From Flavonifractor sp. An10 (lineage in GTDB: Bacteria > Bacillota > Clostridia > Oscillospirales > Oscillospiraceae): 64,000 bases of DNA. Shown piece after piece: positions 45,023-52,774 of this stretch. The position numbers were made by a program, and so were the translations under genes. The DNA is taken from NCBI RefSeq assembly GCF_002161215.1, contig NZ_NFMB01000004.1:62001-126000 (forward strand). Reading direction: 5' to 3'. The stretch's first letter is position 1. Each line of letters opens with the position of its first letter. Under the pieces are notes generated by a model that was given only the letters and a program-made list of their open reading frames with translations, made no database searches and was not told the origin of the DNA.

Positions 45023-45070
45023 GAAAACACCCCCTGGGGCAGTGAAGAGTGGACAGTGAACAGTGGGGGG

Positions 45071-45757
45071 TCAGTTTCCTTTCAGGTAGTAGCCCACGCC
45101 CCACTTGGTGAGGATATACTGGGGGTTGGCGGGATCCAGCTCCAGCTTCTCCCGCAGGCGGCGGATGTGCACGTCCACCGTGCGGTAGTCCCCGGCGTAC
45201 TCGTACCCCCACACCACGTTGAGCAGGTTCTCCCGGGAGTACACCCGGCCGGGGTTGCGCAGCAGCAGCTCTATCAGATCGAACTCCTTGGCGGTGAGCT
45301 CCACGCTCTGGCCGTCCTTCCACGCCGCCCGGGCGTCCGCGTCCAGAGTGATGTGGCCCATGGTCAGCTTGCCGCCGCCTCCCTTCTGCTGGGCGGCCAT
45401 GCCCGCCCGGCGGAGCAGGGCACGCACCCGGGCCTTCAGCTCCAGGATGTTAAAGGGCTTGGTGATATAGTCGTCCGCCCCGCACTCGAAGCCGATGATC
45501 TTGTCCGTGTCCTCGCTGCGGGCGGTGAGCATGATGACGGGCACGTTGGAGAACTCCCGGATGCGCATGCAGGCCTGCAGCCCGTCGATCTTGGGCATCA
45601 TCAGATCCAGGATGATCAGGTCGAAATTGCCGCTGCGGGCCAGCTCCACGGCCTCCTCGCCGTCATAGCCGGTCTCCACCTGGTAGCCCTCGCTCTCCAG
45701 ATTGAACTTAATGCCCTTGACCAGCACCTTTTCGTCGTCCACGACCAGTATTTTCAC
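45071..45757 (-). CDS. OmpR/PhoB-family response regulator
   Basis: 228 aa, GTG start after GGAGG. Receiver: acidic pair in ILVVDDEKVL, phospho-acceptor Asp in DLIILDLMMPKIDG, Lys in DDYITKPFN. Winged-helix effector: VELTAKEFDLIELLLRNPGRVYSRENLL and YRTVDVHIRRLREKL. Partner of the kinase encoded just downstream; the pair is of the WalRK/PhoPR type. Confidence 0.93.
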   Translation of the reverse strand: MKILVVDDEKVLVKGIKFNLESEGYQVETGYDGEEAVELARSGNFDLIILDLMMPKIDGLQACMRIREFSNVPVIMLTARSEDTDKIIGFECGADDYITKPFNILELKARVRALLRRAGMAAQQKGGGGKLTMGHITLDADARAAWKDGQSVELTAKEFDLIELLLRNPGRVYSRENLLNVVWGYEYAGDYRTVDVHIRRLREKLELDPANPQYILTKWGVGYYLKGN

Positions 45758-45767
45758 GGTTTGCCTC

Positions 45768-46157
45768 CTATTCCACGGTTACATAGTCGATCAGGCCCGC
45801 CAGGATCCCCTCGCCGATGCCGGGCACGTCGGTGAGCTGCTCCACCATGCGGAAGGGGCCGTTGGCCTGCCGGTAGGCGATGATGTCCGCCGCCCGGGTC
45901 TCCCCGATGCCGGGGAGGGTCATCAGGGTCTCGGCGTCGGCGGTGTTAATGTTCACCGGAGCGGCCGGGGCATCGCTCTCCGCCGCCTCCGGAGTGGGGG
46001 AGGGCAGGGCGATGGGGGTCTCCTGCACCAGGGTGCGCTCCACCTCCACCCGCACGGGCTGGGGGCTGGCCTGCCCCCGGAGGAACCAGCCCGCCGCAAA
46101 GGCGGCGGCCGCCACGGCCAGCACAATAGCCAGCCACTCCACTCTGGAAATCTTCAC
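45768..46157 (-). CDS. comEA: ComEA-like helix-hairpin-helix DNA-binding protein
   Basis: 129 aa, GTG start. One N-terminal membrane anchor (WLAIVLAVAAAAFAAGWFL), a Pro/Thr/Glu-rich linker, then tandem HhH motifs: NINTADAETLMTLPGIGETRAADIIAYRQANG and LTDVPGIGEGILAGL. ComEA proteins bind incoming DNA at the cell surface in competence. It lies 10 bases upstream of the response regulator and may share its transcript. Confidence 0.85.
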   Translation of the reverse strand: MKISRVEWLAIVLAVAAAAFAAGWFLRGQASPQPVRVEVERTLVQETPIALPSPTPEAAESDAPAAPVNINTADAETLMTLPGIGETRAADIIAYRQANGPFRMVEQLTDVPGIGEGILAGLIDYVTVE

Positions 46158-46178
46158 AATTCACCACCGCCTTTCCCG

Positions 46179-46207
46179 TTGCGTCCCGGGATCCGGTTTG
46201 CTATAAT
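46179..46207 (+). promoter_or_regulatory. Promoter of the D-Ala-D-Ala carboxypeptidase gene
   Basis: TTGCGT, 17 bases, TATAAT, about 70 bases before the start codon. Confidence 0.75.
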
Positions 46208-46275
46208 AGGAACAGACGCCGCGGCCCTGCCGCGGGCACTTTCTGACATTATATCATAGATCACGGGAGTTTCCT

Positions 46276-47691
46276 ATGAAAAAATCACGACTGCTTTCCG
46301 CCCTGCTGCTCCTGGCCCTGCTGGCCGGCCTGCTGACCACCGGGGCCTCCGCCGAGGAGGCCGCGGAGCCGGCCGACGGCGGCAGCGGCAGCGCCATCCT
46401 GGACGCCATGGACGTGGACGCCACCGCCGCCATCCTGGTGGATCCCGACTCGGGGGAGATCCTCTACGAGAAGAACGCCCATGAAAAGCGCTATCCCGCC
46501 TCCATCACCAAGGTGATGACCTGCCTGCTCACCCTGGAGGCGGTGGATCGGGGGGAGCTGAGCCTGGAGCGGGTGGTCACCGCCAGTGAGAACATCTACA
46601 CCGGCATCGGAGAGAACGCCTCCACCGCCGACATCAAGGTGGGGGAGCAGGTGCGCGTCATCGACCTGCTCTATGCCGCCCTGATCCCCTCGGCCAACGA
46701 GGCGTGCAACATCATGGCCGAGGCGGTGAGCGGCGACGTGGCCTCCTTTGTGGAGCTGATGAACCAGCGGGCTGGGGAGCTGGGCATGGAGGGCACCCAC
46801 TTCGCCAACGCCCACGGCTACCACGACGACAACCACTACACCACCGCCTACGACATCTATCTGATGTGCAGGGAGGCCATGACCCATGAGACCTTCCGCA
46901 CCATCGTGGGCTCCCTGAACTACACCATGCCCGCCACCAACATGCACGCCGAGCCCCGCATCGTCCGCTCCACCAACGCCCTGATCTCCAATTTCCGCAT
47001 CCTCGGCTATCTCTACGAGTACGCCACCGGCATCAAGACCGGCTCCACGCCGGAGGCGGGCTACTGCCTGGCCGCCTCCGCCACCAAGAACGACCGGAAC
47101 CTGATCTCCGTGGTGATGGGGTGCGAGCGGGTGCCCGGCTCCACCGGCAGCCAGGGCCACACCTATTTCAGCGAGACCATCCGCCTGTTTGACTGGGGCT
47201 TTGACAATTTCTCCACCCAGACCATGCTGGACAGCAGCAAGCGGGACATCCCGGAGGTGGAGGTGAGCCTGGGGAAGCAGCCCAGTGTCACCCTCATGCC
47301 GGAGGGGGAGATCTCCGCCCTGCTGCCCAACGACGTGTCGGAGGAGAACTTTACCTACCAGTACACCATCGACTCCCCCGTGGTGGAGGCCCCGGTGGAG
47401 GCCGGGCAGGAGCTGGGCCGCATCACCGTGTCCTTCAACGGGCAGGAGTACGGCATCCTCCCCCTGGTGGCCACCTCCTCGGTGGAGCGGGACAACTTCC
47501 TCTACTACCTGGATCGGGTGCAGAAGTTCTTTGACAACCTGCTGGTGCGCATCCTGCTGGTGGTCATTCTGGCGGTGCTGGTCATCCTCATCGTCCGCCA
47601 CATGCTCTGGGGCGGGCGGAAGGGCGGCCGCAGAAGCTACGCCTACAGCGGCCGGGGCCGCTATACCGGCAGCCGTCGCCGCCGCCGCTGA
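46276..47691 (+). CDS. dacF: D-alanyl-D-alanine carboxypeptidase (DacF/PBP5 family)
   Basis: 471 aa. Signal peptide (LLSALLLLALLAGLLTTGASA), then the peptidase S11 triad: SxxK at Ser76 in YPASITKVMT, SxN in LIPSANEAC, and KTG in TGIKTGSTPEAGYC. A beta-rich PBP5 C-terminal domain precedes a membrane anchor (ILLVVILAVLVILIVRHML), unusual in having a single-pass helix and a very basic Arg/Tyr tail. Trims peptidoglycan stem peptides; DacF-type enzymes act in spore cortex formation. Confidence 0.9.
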   Translation: MKKSRLLSALLLLALLAGLLTTGASAEEAAEPADGGSGSAILDAMDVDATAAILVDPDSGEILYEKNAHEKRYPASITKVMTCLLTLEAVDRGELSLERVVTASENIYTGIGENASTADIKVGEQVRVIDLLYAALIPSANEACNIMAEAVSGDVASFVELMNQRAGELGMEGTHFANAHGYHDDNHYTTAYDIYLMCREAMTHETFRTIVGSLNYTMPATNMHAEPRIVRSTNALISNFRILGYLYEYATGIKTGSTPEAGYCLAASATKNDRNLISVVMGCERVPGSTGSQGHTYFSETIRLFDWGFDNFSTQTMLDSSKRDIPEVEVSLGKQPSVTLMPEGEISALLPNDVSEENFTYQYTIDSPVVEAPVEAGQELGRITVSFNGQEYGILPLVATSSVERDNFLYYLDRVQKFFDNLLVRILLVVILAVLVILIVRHMLWGGRKGGRRSYAYSGRGRYTGSRRRRR

Positions 47692-47705
47692 GACAGCACT
47701 ACATA

Positions 47706-47744
47706 AAAGGGGCCCACCGCGCCGCAGGCGCGGAGGGCCCCTTT
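47706..47744. terminator. Terminator between dacF and the pentapeptide gene
   Basis: AAAGGGGCCC.CCGCGCC / GGCGCGGAGGGCCCCTTT stem; T-runs on both sides make it bidirectional. Confidence 0.85.
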
Positions 47745-47748
47745 GTGT

Positions 47749-48351
47749 CTACAGCAGCTCAATACCCAGCAGGGGCATCAGTTCCGCCGCCTGGGCGGGG
47801 TTGAGCTTCATCCCCCGCAGCTCCCGCAGGCTCTCGGACACGGTGAGACCGCCGATGGAGCAGTCGGAGAGATCCAGGCCGGACAGGCTGGTGCGGAAAA
47901 AATCCGCCCCCTGGAAGTCCACCCGGCGGGGGAGCAGGCCGGACACGTCCGCCTGGGCCAGCACCGCCCCGCCCAGGCGGCAGTCCTCCAGCCTGGTGTT
48001 CCGCCAGCGGGTCTGGCTGAAATTGGCGCAGCGGAAGGAGCTGTCCGTCAGCGTGCAGTCCCGCCAGCGGCTGCCGGTGAACTGCCCGCCGTCCCCCTTG
48101 CAGCCGTCCACCGACACCTGCCGCCACACGCTGCCCCCGAAGCGGCAGTTGGAGAAGTCGCAGCCCTGCCAGGCCGCCTGCTCGAACACCGCGCCGCTGA
48201 AATCGCAGTCCACGAACCGGCACTTGCGCAGCGTGCACCGCCGTAGCTCCAGCCCGGCGCAGTCCAGTCCGGTGAGCACCTCGCCGGACGCCTCCAGCGC
48301 CTCCAGCTCCCGCTCCTCCCGCAGAGCCAGGATGATTTCCGCCTCCAGCAT
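47749..48351 (-). CDS. Pentapeptide-repeat protein
   Basis: 200 aa with a right-handed quadrilateral beta-helix pattern: repeated A(D/N)LxX-like units such as CRFVDCDFSGAVFEQAAW, CDFSNCRFGGSVW, SSFRCANFSQTRW and VDFQGADFFRTSLSGLDLSD. Some relatives mimic DNA and shield gyrase, but most have no known role. Last residues are helical. It is preceded by a GGGGGCGGTGCC region and follows lrgB by 12 bases on the same strand, so it may be the third gene of that operon. Confidence 0.85.
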   Translation of the reverse strand: MLEAEIILALREERELEALEASGEVLTGLDCAGLELRRCTLRKCRFVDCDFSGAVFEQAAWQGCDFSNCRFGGSVWRQVSVDGCKGDGGQFTGSRWRDCTLTDSSFRCANFSQTRWRNTRLEDCRLGGAVLAQADVSGLLPRRVDFQGADFFRTSLSGLDLSDCSIGGLTVSESLRELRGMKLNPAQAAELMPLLGIELL

Positions 48352-48363
48352 GGCACCGCCCCC

Positions 48364-49044
48364 CTACATCAGAAGAAGGGAGAGCAGCACGGTGACGATG
48401 CCGCACACGCCGATGGCCAGGCCGCTCATGGCCCCCTCGGTCTCGCCCAGCTCCAGGGCCCGGGAGGTGCCCACCGCATGGGAGCAGGCACCGATGGCCA
48501 GCCCGGCGGCCAGGGGCTCCCTGACCCGGAACAGCCTGATGAGCAGCGGGGCGGTGATGGAGCCGAAGATGCCGGTGAGCACCACCGCCACCACGGTGAT
48601 GGAGCCGATGCCGCCGTGGGCCTCGGACACGCTGATGGCGATGGGGGTGGTGACCGACTTGGGCAGCAGGGAGGCGGTCATGGCCTCATCCAGGCCGAAC
48701 AGGCGGCAGAGCAGGAGGACGCTGCCCATGGATACCACGGAGCCCACCGTGCACCCCACCAGAATGGGCAGCCAGTTGCGCCGCAGCAGGGGGAGCTTGC
48801 CGTAGATTGCCACGGCCAGGCAGGCGGTGGCGGGGGAGAGGAACAGGCTGATGAATTCCGCGCCCTGGTCGTAGGCCTCATAGGGGATGCGGAAGAGGAG
48901 CAGCACACCAATGGTCAGCACCACCCCGATGAGCAGGGGATTGCAGACCACCAGGCCGGTCTTTTTCTGAATGCGCACCCCCACCCAGAAGGTAAAGATG
49001 CTCAGGGCGACGCCGAAGAAGGGGGAGTAGAACAGCTCAGACAC
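48364..49044 (-). CDS. lrgB: LrgB family protein
   Basis: 226 aa, about six membrane helices. Family motif LPKSVTTPIAISVSEAHGGIGSITVVAVVLTGIFG and ACSHAVGTSRALELGETEGAMSGLAIG. Works with LrgA in control of murein hydrolase activity or pyruvate/metabolite uptake, depending on organism. Overlaps lrgA by 8 bases. Confidence 0.92.
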   Translation of the reverse strand: MSELFYSPFFGVALSIFTFWVGVRIQKKTGLVVCNPLLIGVVLTIGVLLLFRIPYEAYDQGAEFISLFLSPATACLAVAIYGKLPLLRRNWLPILVGCTVGSVVSMGSVLLLCRLFGLDEAMTASLLPKSVTTPIAISVSEAHGGIGSITVVAVVLTGIFGSITAPLLIRLFRVREPLAAGLAIGACSHAVGTSRALELGETEGAMSGLAIGVCGIVTVLLSLLLM

Positions 49045-49402
49045 GGTTTTTCCTCCTCTCCAGCAGGCGCAGGGTGAGGCGGATGCTCCAGGCCGTGGCG
49101 GCGAAGGTGACCACCGTGGTCACCAGGCAGATGACCACCAGGGCGACGGCGGAGGAGCGCAGCAGGTCAAAGTAGTTCATGATGCTGACGCCGGCGGGCA
49201 GGAAAAAGAACGCCATATTGGCCAGCAGGAAATCGGCCTTCTCCTGGATGTGCTCCACCCTCAGCAGGCCGGAGGCCAGCAGGAGCAGCAGCAGGATCAT
49301 GCCGATGACGCTGGCCGGAAAGGGGAAGGGCAGCGCGGCCTCGATGAGCTGGCTGACCCAGCACACGGCGAAGACCACGCCGATCTGACAGATGATTTTC
49401 AT
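49037..49402 (-). CDS. lrgA: LrgA/CidA family holin-like protein
   Basis: 121 aa, four membrane helices. QLIEAALPFPFPASVIGMILLLLLL and the block KADFLLANMAFFFLPAGVSIMNYF are diagnostic of CidA/LrgA. ATG at 49402 follows AGGAGG; an upstream extension has no ribosome site. First gene of lrgAB. Confidence 0.92.
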   Translation of the reverse strand: MKIICQIGVVFAVCWVSQLIEAALPFPFPASVIGMILLLLLLASGLLRVEHIQEKADFLLANMAFFFLPAGVSIMNYFDLLRSSAVALVVICLVTTVVTFAATAWSIRLTLRLLERRKNRV

Positions 49403-49439
49403 GGGTGCGCCTCCTGGTTTGCAAGCAGATAACCCCAAA

Positions 49440-49469
49440 ATTGTACTCCTCCGGCCGTCCGCCTGTCAA
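49440..49469 (-). promoter_or_regulatory. Promoter of lrgAB
   Basis: Minus strand: TTGACA, 18 bases, TACAAT, about 38 bases before lrgA. Confidence 0.75.
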
Positions 49470-49650
49470 CCGCCGGCCGGACTCTTTCCCCTGTCGATCT
49501 CTCCAAAATTTGGCCCGGCGGCAGGCCGTTTTTCCGCAGGGGGAAAGGGGGCAGATGAACAGTTGATGAACAGATCCTTACGAAAGGCAGAAGATTCTGG
49601 AGAAAGCTGAAAGCCTTTCTTACAGAGCCGTGAAACCGCGCCAACTCCCC

Positions 49651-49679
49651 TTGCCCTGCCCGGAGATCCGTGTTATCTT
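49651..49679 (+). promoter_or_regulatory. Promoter of the small lipoprotein gene
   Basis: TTGCCC, 17 bases, TATCTT. The rest of the 308-base gap upstream shows only a GATGAACAG direct repeat (49553-49572) and no gene. Confidence 0.6.
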
Positions 49680-49710
49680 GTGTCCACCACTTGAAAAGGA
49701 GGCGTTTCTC

Positions 49711-50094
49711 ATGCAGCACCGCAAACTGTTTCTTGCCGCGGCGGGTGCGGCCCTGGCCATCGCCCTGACCGCCTGCTCCGGCACAGGCGCGCCCGCCGGC
49801 ACCCCTGCCGGCACGGCATCCGCACCCCAGGAATCCGCCGTGGTGGAGACCCAGACCCCCGCGCCGGAGGCGGAGAGCCACACCCTCCAGGCCACCCTCA
49901 ATTCTGTGGATACGGGCCTGGACTTCCTGGTGGCGGTGGACGAGAATGGAAATTACTGCCGCTTCAATCTGGGCGGCGTGGACGCCGACGGCCTGGAGCC
50001 CGGCGACAGCATCCAGATCACCTATACCGGGACGCTGTCTGACGGCGAGGGGGAGCCCACCGCCACCATCACCGCCCTGGAAAAGACATCCTGA
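49711..50094 (+). CDS. Small secreted lipoprotein, function unknown
   Basis: 127 aa, ATG after AAAAGGAGG. Lipobox ALTACSG (about Cys21), a Thr/Pro/Ala/Glu linker, and an 80-residue beta-rich domain (TLQATLNSVDTGLDFLVAVDENGNYCRFNLGG) resembling OB-like or DUF-type extracellular domains in Clostridia. I do not recognise a specific family. Followed by the locus-3 terminator duplication. Confidence 0.75.
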   Translation: MQHRKLFLAAAGAALAIALTACSGTGAPAGTPAGTASAPQESAVVETQTPAPEAESHTLQATLNSVDTGLDFLVAVDENGNYCRFNLGGVDADGLEPGDSIQITYTGTLSDGEGEPTATITALEKTS

Positions 50095-50112
50095 ACAGAT
50101 ACTGATGAAGCA

Positions 50113-50145
50113 AGACGGGGGCCGGCGCAGATGCGCCGGCCCCCG
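50113..50145. terminator. Left copy of duplicated terminator, locus 3
   Basis: CGGGGGCCGGCGCA / TGCGCCGGCCCCCG stem after the lipoprotein gene. A perfect 33-base copy is at 50308-50340. Confidence 0.85.
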
Positions 50146-50307
50146 CAGGCTGTCGATAAACCCTCCGGCCGAAGGATTCGGAGGGAAGGATAGTGTGAAA
50201 GGGAACCGTCAGGGTTCCCTTTCGCGTTGGATCAAACAACTTTTTGAAACTTTTTTGAAGTTTCAAAAAGTTCAGCAGCGTGTCGAAAAGACTTTTTCGA
50301 CACGCTG
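50146..50307. repeat. Terminator-associated repeat element, locus 3 (162 bp)
   Basis: Starts CAGGCTGTCGATAAACCCTC and ends CTTTTTCGACACGCTG. It contains GGAGGG.AAGGATAGTGTG, a GGGAACC..GGTTCCC hairpin and ACTTTTTGAAAC / GTTTCAAAAAGT. It is close to locus 2 along its whole length apart from the roughly 60-base segment missing here. Confidence 0.85.
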
Positions 50308-50340
50308 AGACGGGGGCCGGCGCAGATGCGCCGGCCCCCG
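50308..50340. terminator. Right copy of duplicated terminator, locus 3
   Basis: Perfect copy of 50113-50145, six bases from the end of spo0A on the opposite strand. Confidence 0.85.
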
Positions 50341-50345
50341 TCTGC

Positions 50346-51122
50346 CTATTTCTGCTTGCGCTGGAGCTGGAGCCCGTCGGCGATCATGGCGATGAACTCC
50401 GAATTGGTGGGCTTGCCCTTGGCGTTGCTCACCGTGTAGCCGAAGTATTTCTGCAGGGTCTCCAGATCGCCCCGATCCCAGGCCACCTCGATGGCGTGGC
50501 GGATGGCCCGCTCCACCCGGGAGGCGGTGGTGCCGAAGCGCTTGGCCACCTCGGGATAGAGCACCTTGGTCACCGCGTTGATCACATCCATGTCGGCCAC
50601 CGCGATGAGGATGGCCTCCCGCAGGTACTGGTAGCCCTTGATGTGGGCGGGCACGCCGATCTCGTGGATGATGGAGGTGACCTGGCTCTCCAGGCTCTCT
50701 CCCTCGACGCTGTCTTCCGGAGTGCCGCCGGACGGCTGGCTCCGGGCCGCCAGCTGCCGGACGCGCTCCACCACGGTGGGGATGCGGCAGGGCTTCATCA
50801 TATAGTAGTCCGCCCCGTGGGCGGCGGCCAGCTCCGCCACATTGCCCCGGGCGAAGCTGGAGAGCACCAGCAGGCGGGGCCGCTCCGGCAGGGCGGCCAG
50901 CTCGCCCAGCACCTCCAGCCCGTCCATGCTGGAGAGCACCAGATCCAGCACCACCACGTCGGGGCGCAGTTCCCCGGCCAGACGGACGGCCTCCTCGCCG
51001 TCGCCGGTCTCCGCGGCCACCTCCATGGAGACGTCCGCCGCCAGAGCCTCCACGATCAGGCGGCGGAACTCCTCGCCGGCGTCTGCCACCAAAATCCTCG
51101 TTTTGCTATCCAATGTTGACAC
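50346..51122 (-). CDS. spo0A: Sporulation master regulator Spo0A
   Basis: 258 aa from the GTG at 51122; a TTG at 51113 has better spacing to GGAAAGG and may be the true start. Receiver: phospho-acceptor Asp60 in [13 protein letters not shown] and Lys110 in YYMMKP. The acidic pair normally next to strand 1 (DD) is D-A here ([10 protein letters not shown]). The DNA-binding domain is a near-perfect Spo0A match: [23 protein letters not shown] and [18 protein letters not shown]. This firmly marks the organism as a spore former or derived from one. Confidence 0.95.
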   Translation of the reverse strand: MSTLDSKTRILVADAGEEFRRLIVEALAADVSMEVAAETGDGEEAVRLAGELRPDVVVLDLVLSSMDGLEVLGELAALPERPRLLVLSSFARGNVAELAAAHGADYYMMKPCRIPTVVERVRQLAARSQPSGGTPEDSVEGESLESQVTSIIHEIGVPAHIKGYQYLREAILIAVADMDVINAVTKVLYPEVAKRFGTTASRVERAIRHAIEVAWDRGDLETLQKYFGYTVSNAKGKPTNSEFIAMIADGLQLQRKQK

Positions 51123-51186
51123 CCTTTCCGGCAGGTCTCCCTGCCCTATGTTTGTGCCTGGCCAAGGCTCTTTACCGGTTGGCTAT

Positions 51187-51215
51187 AATTTACCATAATC
51201 AGACAGCAAACGCAA
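51187..51215 (-). promoter_or_regulatory. Possible promoter of spo0A
   Basis: Minus strand: TTGCGT, 17 bases, TAAATT. A GGCAGG..CCTGCC hairpin stands just before the ribosome site. The remainder of the 316-base gap up to the surface-protein gene shows only a GC hairpin GCCCCCGGGGC..GCCCCGGGGGC at 51379-51403, probably that gene's terminator. Confidence 0.45.
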
Positions 51216-51438
51216 GGGATTTGCTGGAAATTTGTGGATATAATCGCTCGACTTCGTTCGACCTTTTTCTCCGTCCCGCGACACCGCCGGCGGCCTTCCG
51301 CCCACGTTCGACCAGCACTCCGCCGGGATTTTGAAAATGCCCTTTGGGCCTAATGGCAGAAGACGGGAGATAAGGCGGCCCCCGGGGCGGATGCCCCGGG
51401 GGCGGCAGGTTGGGGAAATGCAAAGGGAGGGTGAGGGA

Positions 51439-52485
51439 TCAGGTGCCAGAAGAAATTCCAGCCCCACCATCCGGAATGTTGGTCAGCGTGTACACGTAGT
51501 CGCCGCCGGAGACTGTTCTCGAAAGGCTGCCGGCAGTGATGGTAAGATTGGCATCCGAGCAGGTGAACTCCAGATAGTAGGTTCCATCCTCATTCACTTT
51601 GGAGAGGGTGGAGGAGCCGAGGCTCGCGCCGGTCTCAGCATCCCATGCAGTCACACCACTGCTGAAGGTGACGGTGGGATTGGCTTCGAGACGTACACCG
51701 ATGATCAGCTTGTTGCTGCCGCTGTCCACATCCGCCAAATCTTCGCTGGCGATTGTGTATACGCCATTCTCGTCAGCCGTAAGTTCAGTCGCAGAAGCAT
51801 CGCCTGCCAGCATCCAAGTCACGCGCTCCAGGTGATAGTCATCGGGGATCTGTACCGTAAAGGTGACATCCTCCGTGTTGTCAAAGTAGCTGTTCTCACT
51901 GATGCCGATAATCACGTCCTCAGCATCCACGTCATCGTTGCCATTCATGACGAAACTGCCAGTCATGGCGGAATAGATGGCGCTCTGGGTCACGGTGATC
52001 GTGACATCGCTGCTGGCTGCTGCGGCAGAGAGGGTGTAGATCGTGCCGCCGCCGGTGCAGGTTCCCTCGTCAGATGTGTTTTTCCACGCAACCGACTGGA
52101 TGCTCATATCATCCGCGGGAGTAACAGTAAAGGCAACGGCGGTACCCTGTACCGCATAGCTGGGATCAAAGCCCTCCGCGGCTGCGCCATTGTCCTCAAC
52201 AGTGACCTGAACCAGGGCCTGGCGGGTCACAACAATGGTATAGGCCCGGCTGGAATAGTCATCGGCAGTCAGCAGGATAGTGATGGCAGCAGTGCCGGCA
52301 GTGGTCTCGAAACTCTCGCTGTAAGAACTGAGGCCGGAGACGGCGATGTCGGTGCCGCCGAGTATACCGAGGGCCGTCATGACCTGGGCCGCCTCAATAT
52401 TGGTGATTTCATCCGATTCGGTGAAATTACTGGAACTCGCAGCGCCAGCCAGAAGCATGCTGAGAGGCCGTCTGAGGTTTCTCAT
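51439..52485 (-). CDS. Collapsed S-layer-like surface protein (probable degenerate gene)
   Basis: 348 aa from ATG 52485, with a weak ribosome site. A shortened signal peptide (RNLRRPLSMLLAGAASSS) runs straight into half of an SLH-type module (NFTESDEITNIEAAQVMTALGILGG), then a cadherin-like stretch (SYSESFETTAGTAAITILL...SRAYTIVVTRQ) and further beta-rich domains. In intact relatives the signal peptide is longer, SLH repeats are complete and come in threes. GC is visibly lower than neighbours. It looks like a surface-protein gene shortened by internal deletions; expression is uncertain. Confidence 0.6.
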   Translation of the reverse strand: MRNLRRPLSMLLAGAASSSNFTESDEITNIEAAQVMTALGILGGTDIAVSGLSSYSESFETTAGTAAITILLTADDYSSRAYTIVVTRQALVQVTVEDNGAAAEGFDPSYAVQGTAVAFTVTPADDMSIQSVAWKNTSDEGTCTGGGTIYTLSAAAASSDVTITVTQSAIYSAMTGSFVMNGNDDVDAEDVIIGISENSYFDNTEDVTFTVQIPDDYHLERVTWMLAGDASATELTADENGVYTIASEDLADVDSGSNKLIIGVRLEANPTVTFSSGVTAWDAETGASLGSSTLSKVNEDGTYYLEFTCSDANLTITAGSLSRTVSGGDYVYTLTNIPDGGAGISSGT

Positions 52486-52521
52486 CTTGGATTTTCCGCC
52501 TTCTAAGATTTGAGGCTCAGA

Positions 52522-52558
52522 TTTCCCTATTCCACCAATATCCGGTGAAATAGGGAAA
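52522..52558. repeat. 37-base palindrome upstream of the surface gene
   Basis: TTTCCCTATT.CACC...GGTG.AATAGGGAAA, nearly perfect, within an AT-rich patch that holds nothing else recognisable. A second hairpin, GGCGCGCAGCG / CGCTGCGCGCC, is at 52692-52721. Confidence 0.6.
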
Positions 52559-52774
52559 CCAGAGGCGTATGACGAACCTTGTATCGACTCGAAAGTGAGG
52601 AAATCGTATGGTATATGACAGTTTTGAAGACGCTTGCAAGTCAAAAAGTGCCCTTGATAAACATTTAGTAGACCTGAGGCGGCAAAAGAAAGGGCGCGCA
52701 GCGGGAAGCCGCTGCGCGCCAATGGGTTGCGGGATTGAATTGGTAGACATCTGGTAGACTCGGACTCCGGTGGC

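Noticed and set aside
52608-52757. 49-codon frame with a GTGAGGAAA ribosome-like site
   Set aside because: It runs straight through a strong GC hairpin and shows no motif; coding is unlikely.
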